A stretch of 64,000 nt of DNA, taken from positions 24,416,608 through 24,480,607 of the forward strand of contig NC_067289.1 of the NCBI RefSeq assembly GCF_020740795.1, in the 5' to 3' direction. Positions within the stretch are counted from its first letter, which is position 1. Each line of letters starts with the position of its first letter. The DNA comes from Apus apus (Eukaryota; Chordata; Aves; Apodiformes; Apodidae). The position numbers and the translations under genes are program-made. Shown here piece after piece: positions 13,344 through 25,100 of this stretch. The notes beneath the pieces are model-generated. The model had not been told where the DNA came from. It searched no databases and saw nothing but the letters and a program-made list of their open reading frames with translations.

Positions 13344-13460
13344 CACAGAATCATTCTGGTTGGAAAAGACCTTCAAGATCATCAAGTCCAATGATAACCT
13401 AACTCTACCAGGTCCAGACACTAACTTTGTGAGATTCAGACCACATGTTTTTAAGTCCAC
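13344..13460 (-). mobile_element. CR1 LINE 3'-end fragment
   Basis: The plus strand reads CACAGAATCATTCTGGTTGG, then AAAAGACCTTCAAGATCATC and AAGTCCAA. This is the reverse complement of the 3' end of a CR1 element, so the element lies on the minus strand. Similarity to the family seems to continue through ACCTAACTCTACCAGGTCCA and to fade near TTTTTAAGTCCACA. It is a 5'-truncated, non-coding remnant. The right border is approximate. Confidence 0.75.
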
Positions 13461-14341
13461 ATTTGCAGATACTAAAACTAATTCCTTTACTGACAGAAGG
13501 TCACCGAGCAGCACACACTGCCACCACCAGTGTACACTGTGGTCAATAGGCCTGGGAGAGAGCAACAAGCACCTCGTATTCATGCACCTGGTTGATAATA
13601 AAACCCTGCAAACAGCAACTGCAACCATCCATCTCTGCTGCCATGCACACCCAAAGGGCCTGCACATACAGTGGACAACACGTGTGTGGAACTGGAAGGT
13701 GTCTAGTGCAGCAGGCATTGGTGTTGGAGATTTGACAGTGTCTTGCTAAGCAAGCAAGCAGGTCCTCTGATAAGGTTTGGGAGACAAACCAGCCATCCCA
13801 GTGTCTCACAACCAACCTCCAACTCAGGTAGACTCTGGGTTTATGAGTGTCCCTGTGCAAAAACAGTCTGCAAATGGATGGCTTGTCTATGCCAAAAGGT
13901 TTGTCCAAGCAAATTTGCATGTACTTGATTGTACAAGAAGCTTAGGCAGAGGGATGGAAATGTTACTGCTGCTAACAAGAAGTCCCTGGGAACTGCACTT
14001 GGTGCAGGTGTCCTCAGAGAAGGTGGGAATTGCAGGGAATATTCCATTTGCTGTCCCTCTAGAAATACTTTCTGCTTCAGCTCTGCTATAGTAAATCTAG
14101 ATTTGCAACAGTTATCAGCAGGTTTAAAACAGAAATGTTGTGGCCAGTCACTTCAGGCTGGACAAACCAGTGCAAACTCTGCTGACTGGCTGAAAACATC
14201 TTGACAAGCATTGCAGCAGGCTGGTGCAGTCACCTTGATTCCATGTGGGATAGCATTTGCTCTCACACAGCTGGGATAAACACTGTATCGAGTGCATGGC
14301 TACCTCAACAGACACCAAATTAGACCAGTGCCTGAGCTGGA

Positions 14342-15062
14342 TCACATTAGCCCTGCCAGGTGAGCGTGCACAGACCTGACGCTAGCACATGTCTGGAGCC
14401 ATGGCCTTGTTCCATCAACCCAACACCTCCTGCTGCTGGTCAGAGTGCAGCTCCCAGCGGGAAACTTGCCCAGGCAGGTTGTGTTTTGAAACTGAAATTG
14501 CAAGGTGGAGTTTGCATAGAATGTTTGAAATCCTGTTCTCTCAATGAGAGCCTTGGTGACACGCAGGGGAAAGACCGTAATGAGTCGAGTTAATGAAGAA
14601 GCCAGGGTTGGTTTTTTTTCAGCTGCCACTTGGTGCTTTGTTTCCTTCTCTGCTTTTTGGTGCTTCTCTGGCCCTCCCTGGTTCACACAGCTGAGCTGGG
14701 ACCTGCGCTGTCGCAGAATGGCCCGGGAAGCGCTGCCACCAGCAGTGATGCCACCAGCAGTGATGCCACCAGCAGCGCTGCCACCAGCAGAGGAGATGGT
14801 CCCTGCAGGGTCTGCCACAAGCAGAGGGGACAGCTCGGCAGCCACCATCCTGCGCCGGCTGTTGCAAAAGAGGCAGCAGGCACCTCAGGCAACCACAAAA
14901 AAACATGGAGTGCATTTCTTTGCGCCGGAGAGGCGGGGCAAGGGAAGCAGTAAACAAAACCAAGCCCAGGGGAAGAGTTGCCACGGCTGCAGTCTGAGGT
15001 CAGACTCCCCAATGTCAACAAACACTTCTGATGTAGGAGTAAAGTCTTCTGCTGGAGTTTAG
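14342..15062. other. GC-rich block with overlapping open frames on both strands
   Basis: This stretch is more GC- and CpG-rich than its surroundings and stays open in several frames on both strands. The longest are about 170 codons: 14544-15062 plus and 14342-14848 minus. None of the products resembles a protein I know, and the overlapping frames follow from the composition and the tandem repeat at 14732. One plus-strand frame (from 14630) begins with a hydrophobic, signal-peptide-like stretch, but has no splice, Kozak or homology support. It is not called as a gene. Confidence 0.5.
14732..14791. repeat. 15-bp tandem repeat, 4 copies
   Basis: Four head-to-tail units of the type GMTGCCACCAGCAGN fill 14732-14746, 14747-14761, 14762-14776 and 14777-14791. 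Units differ at one to three positions. The unit length is a multiple of three, so all frames remain open through it. Confidence 0.95.
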
Positions 15063-15462
15063 TGTAAACATCGCTGTGGTGGCCTCCTTATCTACTGAGC
15101 TTTCTTCCCAGGATGTAGCACAGTACGTGCATGTCTCTCCAGCATGAGTAATGTGAAACACTGCATTTACATATCCACAGGAGAGACTGACAGGTTAACA
15201 CCAAAAATACTGTCTTCATACATAGTTTAATAATGGACATCACTAAAACACTGTGTTTCACTCTTCTGTTTCTAAATGTCGGTAAGTGCAGCCTACGTAC
15301 TGAGCATGAAAGCTGCAAGGAGCAAATGCAAGATATTTACTATTTTAGTAATTAAATTACTCTAATAAAACATACAATTGGATTCTAACCTGAAACATCA
15401 AAATGAAGATTTTGTTTAAAAAACTTGAGATTCCTTGGGTACCATCAGAAGAGTTCTAAGTT

Positions 15463-16248
15463 TAAGCTCACCTGTCCCCGTTTTTCCAAAGAAACTATTT
15501 CCATATCCTATCTTACTTTCCCCTAATTGTAAATTGGGAAAGTGACTGACTCCCATGTTACAATGACAAATACCATAATTAGTGTCTTCACTTTGCTTTA
15601 TTTGGTCTATGACCAAATCTCATTTCGTAAGTCATTTGATTGCCACTTACTGATGACATCCTACTCTCTTGAAGGACAGGACATGCCAGGGGAATCTCGA
15701 CAGTGGAAAAGTGTAAGAAAACTCACCTCAGGGTGGGTAGGAGCAAAGTTGGATTTATGTTACTCTGTATGTGCCCTGCTACTCCTCCTTCTTTTCCTGG
15801 GATGATGCAAACATGGATTCAAGTTTCCAAGTTAACTGCCTTGCTACTTTATCTCTGTCCAGCTGGGGTCAATGTCCTCTCTAGCAAGTGGGCAGCTCAG
15901 GCATCCTGTGTTTCTGCAGCTGAAGCTTAAAAAAAAAAAAAAAAAGTGGGCTTGGAAACAAACCCAACTACAAAGTGTCCAGCTCATTAGTTACCAAGTC
16001 TGTAGTCTCGAAAGTTCATGTTTAAGACGCTACTCAACAGGTAGAGGATAAAAAGAGAAAAAGAGAGGGGGAATAAGGAGTTTAGGACAAAAAGAGACAT
16101 TTTAGGTAGTTTTAGTTGCTTTTCAGATGAAATGTCCCTACCACAACTGAATATGTAGTTTCATGTTCTGTATATGATATGCACGCTTTACCAGTCTTCT
16201 AAAAGTAAAGTAAAAATTGTGGTTTTTAAAGTCCAAGAAAAATAGAAT
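15463..16248. other. Intergenic DNA downstream of SPTSSB
   Basis: No coding exon is recognised here. It contains a run of 17 A (15929-15945) and a purine-rich stretch near 16050. The left end of the SPTSSB 3' UTR probably falls near the right edge. Confidence 0.5.
15929..15945 (+). repeat. Poly(A) run, 17 nt
   Basis: An uninterrupted run of 17 A. No associated retrocopy was recognised upstream. Confidence 0.9.
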
Positions 16249-16254
16249 TTTATT
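16249..16254 (-). promoter_or_regulatory. SPTSSB: Candidate poly(A) signal of SPTSSB
   Basis: TTTATT on the plus strand reads AATAAA on the minus strand, about 580 nt past the SPTSSB stop codon. It is the best hexamer I noticed at a plausible distance. Usage is unproven. Confidence 0.3.
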
Positions 16255-16835
16255 ACACATTTTCATTGATGTATATCCCCTTATTTCTACTAAATCAACT
16301 GCATTATTTGCATAATGACAATGAACCATTCCAGTAATTAATTGGATTAAATAACTGAGGAAACGAAATAAATAATAAAAGCATTCTATAAATACATACA
16401 TACCAAGCTCAGAGAAGCAGCTTATAGTTGTATAGTACTGTGCAAAACCTTTCATACACACATCTCTCCTGCCAGCAAAGCTATGGCAGACAAGAACAAA
16501 TGTGTGCCATAGAATTTCTCAAGATGAAAACTCTCCACAGCCAAGCAGCTCTCCACAAAATAGGCAGCACAGTTGCTTCTGTAACAAACCCAGCTTTGTC
16601 ACTGCAGCCAGTCCTTAAAAATGAAAGTTCTTTAAGAAGCAGTCAGTCAAAAGATAAAAACAAGGACTGATTGGCATTGTTTTGGAAAATAACTTGTTGT
16701 TAGAGAGTCCCAGAACACAGAAGAATTTTAAGAGATACTACAGAATAAAACAGTGTTTGCACATGCTCTGAACCTACTCCTAAACAAAAATGGAGTGTTT
16801 TGTTGGATCCAAAAGTCAGCGTCAGGTTGCAAATG

Positions 16836-17078
16836 TTACTGCACAATAGAAACAGTATTTTCATGTTGGTTTCCAAATAAGTGCAAGAAGAACTGAAAAG
16901 CTGTGCTAATGTGGCCAGGGACAAAGGTGTAGGCAGTGTATAACACTGTAACTAGCAGAGTCATGTTGAAAGTGTAGAAGAGCAGTTTTTCCCAGGGCTC
17001 CATGAGATAGCTGCAGGTGATTAGTTCAAACTGGCAGTACAGCCAATAGAGATAGTTCTTCATGCCTTTAATATCCAT
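16836..17078 (-). CDS. SPTSSB: Serine palmitoyltransferase small subunit B
   Basis: SPTSSB is a single-pass ER membrane subunit that activates the SPTLC1/SPTLC2-3 heterodimer, the first enzyme of sphingolipid synthesis, and shifts its acyl-CoA preference toward longer chains. The 80-residue product is slightly longer than the ~76-residue mammalian protein, mainly at the C-terminus. It aligns throughout: MDIKGMKNYLYWLYCQ, the hallmark LMEPWEK at residues 25-31 (family LEPWE), then a transmembrane stretch about 32-53 ending in VLYTAYTFVPGHI. The whole ORF sits in one exon, as in mammals. The exon begins at 17110, just after a good minus-strand acceptor: intron end CTGTAACAG, pyrimidine tract, and a TACTAAC branch point at 17135-17129. 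The position before MEPWE is Leu25 where human SPTSSB has Val. Upstream noncoding exons are expected at higher coordinates. Confidence 0.93.
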   Translation of the reverse strand: MDIKGMKNYLYWLYCQFELITCSYLMEPWEKLLFYTFNMTLLVTVLYTAYTFVPGHISTAFQFFLHLFGNQHENTVSIVQ

Positions 17079-17110
17079 CTCCAGCTTCCCGCTGCTTCTG
17101 AAAGCCTTCC
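17079..17110 (-). other. SPTSSB: 5' UTR part of the SPTSSB coding exon
   Basis: On the minus strand the exon starts right after CTGTAACAG (17119-17111) and runs 32 nt to the ATG. The TACTAAC branch-point match and pyrimidine tract lie just upstream. The start codon context (GAGATGG) has G at -3 and G at +4. Confidence 0.75.
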
Positions 17111-17135
17111 CTGTTACAGTAAAGGATCGTTAGTA

Positions 17136-20100
17136 GAAACAGAAACCTTAAAAATAAAATAAATAATTAAGGCATAAAACCTTATAAAGACATTGTATGG
17201 GCAGCAGCTCCATGCTACTCAGTTTGCTGATACTGATCATTTTTAGTAAATGGTATTTTAAAAACACAAGAGATCTAAAATGCCAAATACCTTTTAAAGC
17301 ATAAAATAGGATCAGATGGTAACAGATTAACATCAGTCATTCTTTCACCACATCCCATAAAAGGCTTCATTCTTATTCCTTCTGCCTTCACTAACTTCAG
17401 TTCTAAACCCAATAGTTCAATGTTGACCACTCTCTACTGGGCATCATCCTTTACCAACAAGGCTCCACAGTATCTCTTCTTTCCCCACAAATCAATTACC
17501 CAATAGTTGTTGCAATTCTGTTCTCCAAGCCAAATTCTACTTTCCTAACTTTGCTCTACCCTGGATTATTTAAGGCTCTGTTGAAATGGCTTAATGTAAA
17601 AAGCACTTCAGGCCCTCTCTCCAAAACCGCTCATGGATTTTGACACAGAATTTGGCTAGAAGTCTGATTGGTGCTACTACAGACTCATTTTTATGTCAGA
17701 AGCTTCAGTTGCTGCTGGAATGCAAATTGGGAGGATGCAGGGTACCACACAACCAGAAATCCAGTAAAAGGAAACTATGTAGTGATTATCCAGCTTCTTC
17801 TGTGACACAGGTTGAATTGACCTGTTGCCAGAATGAAAACATACACATTTATCTTAAAGCTTTGTGTTCAAATTAATGCTAGTGATTATTGTGTGTTACA
17901 TTATATAGTTACAGGAATACAGAACTGAAGAAGGGAAAACAGGACTATATTGTTTACTGAGGCTTCCTGTCATTTGATAAATAAGAGGAGACAAAACAAA
18001 AACTGGGATTCCCCATATTTAATTGGAAAGTTAAAAACTTCTGGTGGGATCAAGATCTGTGGAAAAAAACCCTCATTTCAAAGAAATTAAATACAACTTC
18101 CCAGATCTGTATAGAGGAGGATTTTATCCCAAAGTTTTTAGAAAGAAAATATTGCCTCACCTTTTCCATTTTACTTCCATAGCTTTCCCACCTCTGTTCT
18201 GCCCAACAGGTGAGATAAGCTAGATAATGCTTCTGTAGTTAAGAATTGTTGTTAGCTATTTTTAATAGTATCCTTACTAAATCTGTTGCATTTCTGTACA
18301 CTTCTTGCATTGTTTTACTAACTCTAGTTTAAACCTACACCTCTCACCATCCAATGTATTGCCAAGCTACTTGGAGTAAAGACTTCTTACCAAAAAAAAA
18401 AAAATATTTTGAAAAAAGAACTTACCTTTTCACTTCTCCCTGATGCCAAAATGTCTAGGTGAGAGATGCTTCCTGGCACTTCTGACTTCTGCAGCTGAAC
18501 AGCTCCTATACAGATTGAGAAGCAGAAACAATGAGCTTTGATCCTCAATTACAGAGTGTGGCCTGCTTACCCCGCCCTTTTTCCCTATTGCTACAAACTC
18601 CTCTGGTCAGAGCTCTCTGCATAATGCAACAAGGACAGCCCCAGTCTGGCTCGGTACTGCACTCTCCTGACAGCATTCATTTGATAATTTGTAGAAAGTC
18701 AAAGGTGAAAAACTGCAGGTAGGGAGGCACAGAGAAGGCTGAAATATTATGGAGGACAATCAGCACAAAAGGTTTACAACTAGTGCCTTCCCTGATTTCG
18801 ACTCTCAAAAAATATCTCTGCTGCTGCGGGACAAAGCAGGCTGCCCAAGTTCTACAAGCTGCCACTTCATGTCAATGCAAAAATCTGGTGTCAGAGTTAA
18901 GTAGCCACAAAAATGCATCCCAATTTATGTCACAGAAAAGTCTCCAGTGAAGGCACCACCTCCTGCAACTTCTGATTAATGCCACTTCCAGACACTTCCT
19001 TGTTTTCTCTGCATTGGTATCTTCTAGCCCCATGTACACACCTCAGTCATCTTCATCCAGAAACCCCAGGGAGGACAGAATTTGGGGACAAGATTTCTGC
19101 CAGGAAAAGATGGTGAGTTTTTCTTTAAAATGCTGCAAAATAAAACCAGGCCACAAATGCTTGAGGCCTTTTAATTATCTAATTGGACAAGTAAATTAGG
19201 TAAAAATCTGCATAATACATTATGTTCTAAACTATCTGCCTGCAGCCAAATCATTTCCAAATATGAGTCAGCTTAATTTTGGGAGAACATGCCACGAGCA
19301 AGGTCTAAGGCATCTGAGCCTCACCTTCTTCCTTCCCTTCCTTACCAAACACACCCTGAGCTGACCTATTAGGAAATGATGACCTACGACCTCAATTTTT
19401 ATTTTCACCATAGTTTTCAACAAAATGAAGTTTTCTGTTTTAAAACTGTCCACTTTTCCATAGATTATTCAGAAATGGCAAACCACTGCCCCTGGCAGTC
19501 AGTGTGCCCCACGCCCTACTTATCTCTTGAAGAGCAAGGATCTGCCACAAGAGTGCATCTCCTGAGCTGAACAAACTACTATACCTAGAAGATATAACCT
19601 GTGTTACAATCTAGAGAATGGGCTCATCAGATATGAAATATAATTGCCCCGGAGTACTGCTGTGTATTATCTCAAGAGCTTCTACCTGTATTTTCAGCTA
19701 CATATTTCAATGGAGTATGGAGATCTGGGCTGGAACAGGGAGTTTTTTAGGTTTCCTCCATGAAAATGTTGGTGAAAAACAATGTATACACAGGAGAAGA
19801 CCACAGGGCCCATGTTCTCAGTAAGCCAGCATCCCTGCTTCACGTTACTCACCTTCCCTGCAAGGTGGATTGGTACCTTCCTGAGTCCTTTGGCAAGATG
19901 CACTGGCAGAGCACTGATTACCAGGGCAGCCAGAGGCAGGGCTGCCTTGGTGCTCTCTGAATCATCTCTGGAAAACATTTACATATAAGCCAGGAAGACT
20001 CAGGTGGATCCTTCTGATGCTCTCAAGTTCAAAACTGTACAGATGTTTTTGTCCGCTTTGATAATTCTCCACCAGTTTTCTCCAGAACAAATTCCCCAAG

Positions 20101-23100
20101 ATGAATCCATGCAGGAAGTGAGACTTGTGTGGGTTTGCTTGAGTTCTAAGAGCTTCAAAAGGTTTGTACCTGGCAGCTGAGAGCCACTGTGAAAGAGTGA
20201 GGTGATAGAGCAGAAGATCAGGTGATTTCACAACAATAAAACGTTGGGGTAAGTAGAATCCGTTCCCAACGTGATGCTGCAAGCAGGTCTTGGCCATGGG
20301 TATGCAAAGCCCCCAGGCATCCTCCTCGCTTTCTGAGCAGCCACTCCAGCTGTTTTCCCAGCTTCTGCCTCAAGGGGAAATAAGAACTCGTGAGTACCTT
20401 TCACAGTTGGTAATCAGATGTATATAGCTTCACTCAGAACAAACAATTTGCCTGAAATGCCTAATTTTTAAGGCACTTCTATCCTATGTTTTTTAAGGTA
20501 CTTTTCACCACACAGAGAAGAAACATAATTAATCTTCAAGATAAAAAAACCAAACCTACACTTGGTGAGATGCTGTGGTCAATGACTTCAGATGCATGGA
20601 GAATATTTGGTTGGGGTTTTTTTTCTTTTCTTTCTTTTTTTTATTTTTTCCCCAAGAACTTATTCTAAAGAGCAGGAAAGAGACTCTCCTGGGTAGAACT
20701 CTGCCCCAGACAGGCTGGTCCCTTGTTTTCAGGTCTCTTGATCATGTTGCCTACACAATTAAGTTTGAAAACCTCTTTTTACTGCTTCTCATTGTGATTT
20801 CCAACCAAACAAATTAAAACACAACCCTATAAAAGTCCTACAGTGACACAGCAATAATTCTTCCTAGCATGGGGAACGTGAATTAAAGCTAACCTGAAAC
20901 ATTCCAATTACCACAACTCCAGAGGGAATCACCAGCCTGCCTTTTTTTAAGTTCAGTGAGGTTCCCAATATGGAAAAGTGGCAACTTTTGGTTTATATAG
21001 ATTGAGCAGATCTGCTCCACAAGCAGAAATAAGGGGTTTTTCTCCTATTATTTCATGCCTTATAATAGGATCCTCTGATGTCTATTTAGGTGTAAACCCA
21101 TACTCAGGCATTTGCTCTGCATTTGGCTTGAGAAAGGCTGTCTTCTGAGTGGCTCATCTGCTGTCTAGTGAGGACTATGTAATAATGCTGCTTTTCTCTT
21201 CTAGAACATTTATTTTGTCAAAATGTGTATCTTTAATTTCAGTGGGGTTTTTTATTTTATTTTTTTCCAGATTTAAATGAAATTGGTCATGGATTAAAAT
21301 GTATGGTATGTGGATGTATAAAGAGATAGAGGTAATGAAAGAAAATAAGCTTCATTTCCGTAGAAGACTGAGCTAAAAATGCCTGAATTGTCCCTGCCTC
21401 ACAACTACATACTGTGGTAAGTCATTAAACTGCCCAATTAAAATTAAGATGCTGGTAAATAACCTAAGCAGAAAGTCAAGGTGTTCAGAAGAGCTCTCTC
21501 TAACCTATTCCATCTGTCTGGATCCACACAAAGCAAGGCATAGGCAAGTTTCTTTTGTCGTAATAGTGTGCTTGAGTTTGTTTGATCCCTTTTGGCTCCA
21601 GCACTGTTTGGAAAGAGTGGAAAGAAGGAACGCTGACAATGAATTATTAAGAGACTGGGGAGGCAGCCTTCTAAAGCTCACCATGACAGCCAGCATCTGT
21701 ATGTGCATTCTGGCTGCAGCTTCAAGTCCATAATCTGGACTTGAGAGGGTTGTTCCTGCCCCCTCCCTCGTGCTGGCAAGGTGGGTACCCCAGGGAACTA
21801 GTCAGGCCTCCTAGGACAAAGGTGTGCCAGCATCCAAGTCTGCACACAGCCCAACCACACAACTGCAGGGGAGGAAAGGATGGGATGGAACTATATTTCA
21901 AAGGCAGCAAGGTGATGGGAGGCTGGGCAAGCCAAGGCAGCCCAGGCAAAGAGGAGATCAACCTGCTCCAGAGCCACACCACGGGGCAAGTAACATGGTC
22001 ACGGTTGGTGGTGACAACCTCCTCCTTTGCACACCTACAGCCTCTTATAGTCAGTCTGTGTCCTCAGGACACCTGAGCACCAGCTTCACAGCACAGAGAA
22101 AGAAACTGAGCAAAAAAACCTACAGAACATCAGTTACTGTTCTTGGAAAGGAGAAAAATTCCCTATAAAACAGCTTAATCCTTAGAAAGTCTTGGTTCTG
22201 CACGGTGTAAAGTATTTGGCATGAGTCTCCATAAATCCAGGCACCAGACAGGTTTATCTGGAGCAGTATCACACCTGTAATCAGGCTATATGACACCACG
22301 TAACAATTAGAGGAGGAAAGTATCTTGATGAGGAATGTGTCTTGGCTCCAGATTTCAGGGGCTTGACTTAACTGCTGTTTGTAATGCAAATAACATATTT
22401 TAATTATTACATTGTTGTCTGCAAGAGTCATAGGATCTCCCAGCATGCTTCCCCAAACTGGTTAGACCAGTTCAGGAACTTAAAAAATTCTACATCAACA
22501 CAGATCTTTAAGTGAAAATTATTGAAGGCAGTGATCACCAAAAGCACAAGAAATATGCATAGTTGGCCCAGGAAGATTAGGCACAGGCTATTTCAACCTG
22601 AAGTCAGATGATATCATAACATTTCATATGTCACAAACTACGCATTTCATAAAAGTTGCACAGTTAAGCATGTCAGTTGTGAAGAGCAGTGAGTGACCCA
22701 CAGCAAACTCCAGCAAAGCAACTTTCTTCTGCCCACCCTTGTCCCAGTAGTATGAAAAGCACGCAGTGGGACAGTCTGCTGTGACAGTCCTTGCATGTCT
22801 GGTGCCTCACCCAGCACAGGGGTTCTCCTCTACGTGTGGTTCAGATTCAGCACATTTTCCAGCTCCAGGCTGTGCCTTGCTCCTTCCCCTGGCAGGCTTC
22901 CATGTCCCTTTCTGAACTGAGGATGGCTCATTCAGGAGTAGACAAGATAAGGGAAGCAACATGTTCTTGCACTAAGCTTCTGAGCTCTGCTTCCACCCTC
23001 TGGGTTCTCTAAGCTGGTAACGATGCTTATTAGTTTCAGTTCTTCTCCCTAGTGTTGCCCATGCTGTGGTGTCACTCAACATGTAACTGATCTTGCTTCA

Positions 23101-24781
23101 GGTGTAATGGAACTATGACACGAAAGGAGAAGCTGCCTAAAGGATTTTAAAATCTGGAATCGTACAGATCCAAAGCCACAGCTCCAGGTTGCAGAGCTGA
23201 ATGCCCAGCATGGAGCTAGGAGCTGATTAAACTGGGATTATATGCACAATGGCAGTCATAACAAGCAGGGGCCTGTCAAACACTATGGAAGAATTTATTA
23301 ATGTAAGACTTGAGAAAAAAAAGAAAAAGAAAAAGTGCACTTTCTCAACCAGCTTGTTTATTCTGTATATTGTTCCAAAATCATACTTCTTGGTTATGTA
23401 TACAGAAAGTTACATCAGAACACCCTGCTAAAAGTGACACCACAGCACAGTGGCATAGGATGAGAATTGGGGACTTTCCATTAGGACTGGTCAGGGACAT
23501 GACATCTCCCTGCAGTGCCATCTTCTCTTGTGTCTTCTCTCCTCCTCATTCAGATTAGAGGCATATGAACCTCTGGTGAACACTGAGTAAACATTTCAGT
23601 GACACACTTCAATTAAATTCCACTTGTAATTCAGAAATCTGAAGCTGACTCCCAAGTACTCCTGCAGAAACTGAGTCTTGATAGATGACAAAAAGCTACT
23701 GCAAACATCAGTTGTGCTGCCAGCAAATACAGTTGTGTCCCACATGTATGTGGAGTAGAGGGCTCCTATATGTAGGCTTAGGATGGCAACAGCTGCAGTC
23801 CCAATATGCTCCATCCTTTTTCCAGGAAGACACTCAGCTGCCTGATTCTGTCACAGGCACTGAGGGAATCCCCAAGCCTTCAGGACATAGCACAGTTGCA
23901 AAAAAAAAAGACAAAAAGGGCTCTTCAGGGAGGCAACATTTAATTTTAAATCATTGCAGCATGAAACACTTCCCCATCTATGCCTGAAACCACAGGAAAC
24001 AGTGCACTGGGCTTTGATTATGCAAAAGAACATTCCACTTCCAGAGCATCAAAAGGATAATAGCTGAGTGTTTGGTTCTCTCTCCCAGGTGTCAACACAT
24101 ACTTAAGCAAGGGCTAAGAATCCACCTGAACTGGTGCACTGTACACGATTTCTCTGCAAGATAAATTAGCATAGGGTGAGGTCCAAGGAGCTGTTTTTCC
24201 AGAGGAAAGACAAGGAATTAAAAATTGTTTTTTAAAGGAAATACTCAAGATGAAAGGATGAGCTCAGTGATTTAATCTTCTGATCACTACTGCAAGTAGT
24301 TAACAAAATGGGTGCCCCTTCCTGGCCAAGAATAATGACTTCTCACTCACATCGACTTTAATTTCACTTGTGGCATCTAAAGCTTATCTGAAGCTTTTAC
24401 CACCCAAAAAAAAGTTCTAAAAGCCCAATTCAGTATCTCAGCTGAGTACAGCTCATCATCCAGCCATCACCTGGGTACCCAGCCCTGCTCTGAGCAAAAA
24501 GCCCTGCCAGTTGGCTGCTGAGGGACGCTGTGTCCCTGCAAGGCAGGAGCCCTTGATCCGTACCTTGAAAGGGCAAACAGGAGCCGCTAAGTGCTGGTTG
24601 CCATAAAACAAACCCAAAGGAAAGAAAAAAGAAAAAACCAAAACAAACAAACCAACCCCAACAACTTAGCTGGGATCTCATCTTTTCGTTACAAACGAGG
24701 GGAGAAGGGCAGCTGTGCAAAGTCTCCTCAGCACCTGTCCCACATCTTGCCACAGCTTGTCACGGAGATGTGAGGGGATGA
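17136..24781. other. Presumed SPTSSB 5' intronic DNA
   Basis: No protein-coding exon is recognised. The stretch is AT-rich with scattered splice-site-like motifs on the minus strand (18425, 19854) that could belong to SPTSSB untranslated exons. Simple repeats include A13 at 18392-18404, a T-rich stretch near 20620-20650, a purine run near 23310-23330 and an A-rich stretch near 24605-24655. Confidence 0.5.
18426..18494 (-). other. SPTSSB: Candidate SPTSSB 5' UTR exon
   Basis: On the minus strand GAAAAG is followed by a strong donor GTAAGTTC (18425 downward), and acceptor-like CAGCTGCAG precedes about 70 nt of sequence. Position and strand suit a noncoding exon of SPTSSB. There is no coding or homology evidence. 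Another good minus-strand donor (GTGAGTAA) lies at 19854 downward. Confidence 0.3.
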
Positions 24782-24782
24782 C

Positions 24783-24895
24783 AGCCCCTCGCGTCTCCTC
24801 AGCCTTCCCGCCAGCCCCTCGAATCAACTCAGCCTTCCTGCCAGCCTCACATCTCAGCCTTCCCGCCAGCCCCTCAACTCAACTCACATCTCAGC
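24783..24895. repeat. Imperfect 25-30 bp tandem repeat, about 4 copies
   Basis: The units begin AGCCCCTC or AGCCTCAC and end CAGCCTTCCCGCC. They span 24783-24812, 24813-24842, 24843-24867 and 24868-24895 (partial). The block is C-rich on the plus strand and borders the candidate SPTSSB promoter. Confidence 0.85.
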
Positions 24896-25100
24896 TACTC
24901 CCCAGCCCCCCACAGCCCCCTCAGCCTCTCTGCCAGGCCACCCATGGCTACCATCCCACAGCTCTCCCTGTGCTGCTGCTTCCCTTCTCTTCCCCTGTCC
25001 CGGGCAGCCAGCAGCACCTGCCCTCTGAGGTAACGCAGCCCCTCTCTGCTCCAGGCAACCGGCGCCCGCCATTTCGCCACAGGCTCGGTGAGTGAAGCAC
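24888..25100 (-). promoter_or_regulatory. SPTSSB: Candidate SPTSSB promoter / first exon
   Basis: This is the most GC- and CpG-rich segment upstream of SPTSSB. On the minus strand it reads GGCGAAATGGCGGGCGCCGG near 25076-25057. This contains a YY1-like AAATGGCGG oriented toward SPTSSB, as often seen just inside transcription starts. A donor-like GAT|GTGAGT follows on the minus strand at 24888/24887. A plus-strand donor-like GTGAGT at 25089 leaves divergent transcription possible. The linkage to SPTSSB, 7.8 kb away, is inferred from orientation only. Confidence 0.35.

Noticed and set aside
13212-13920. Overlapping 125-173 codon open frames on both strands
   Set aside because: They run through a CR1 fragment and flanking noncoding sequence. 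No domain or homology is recognisable.
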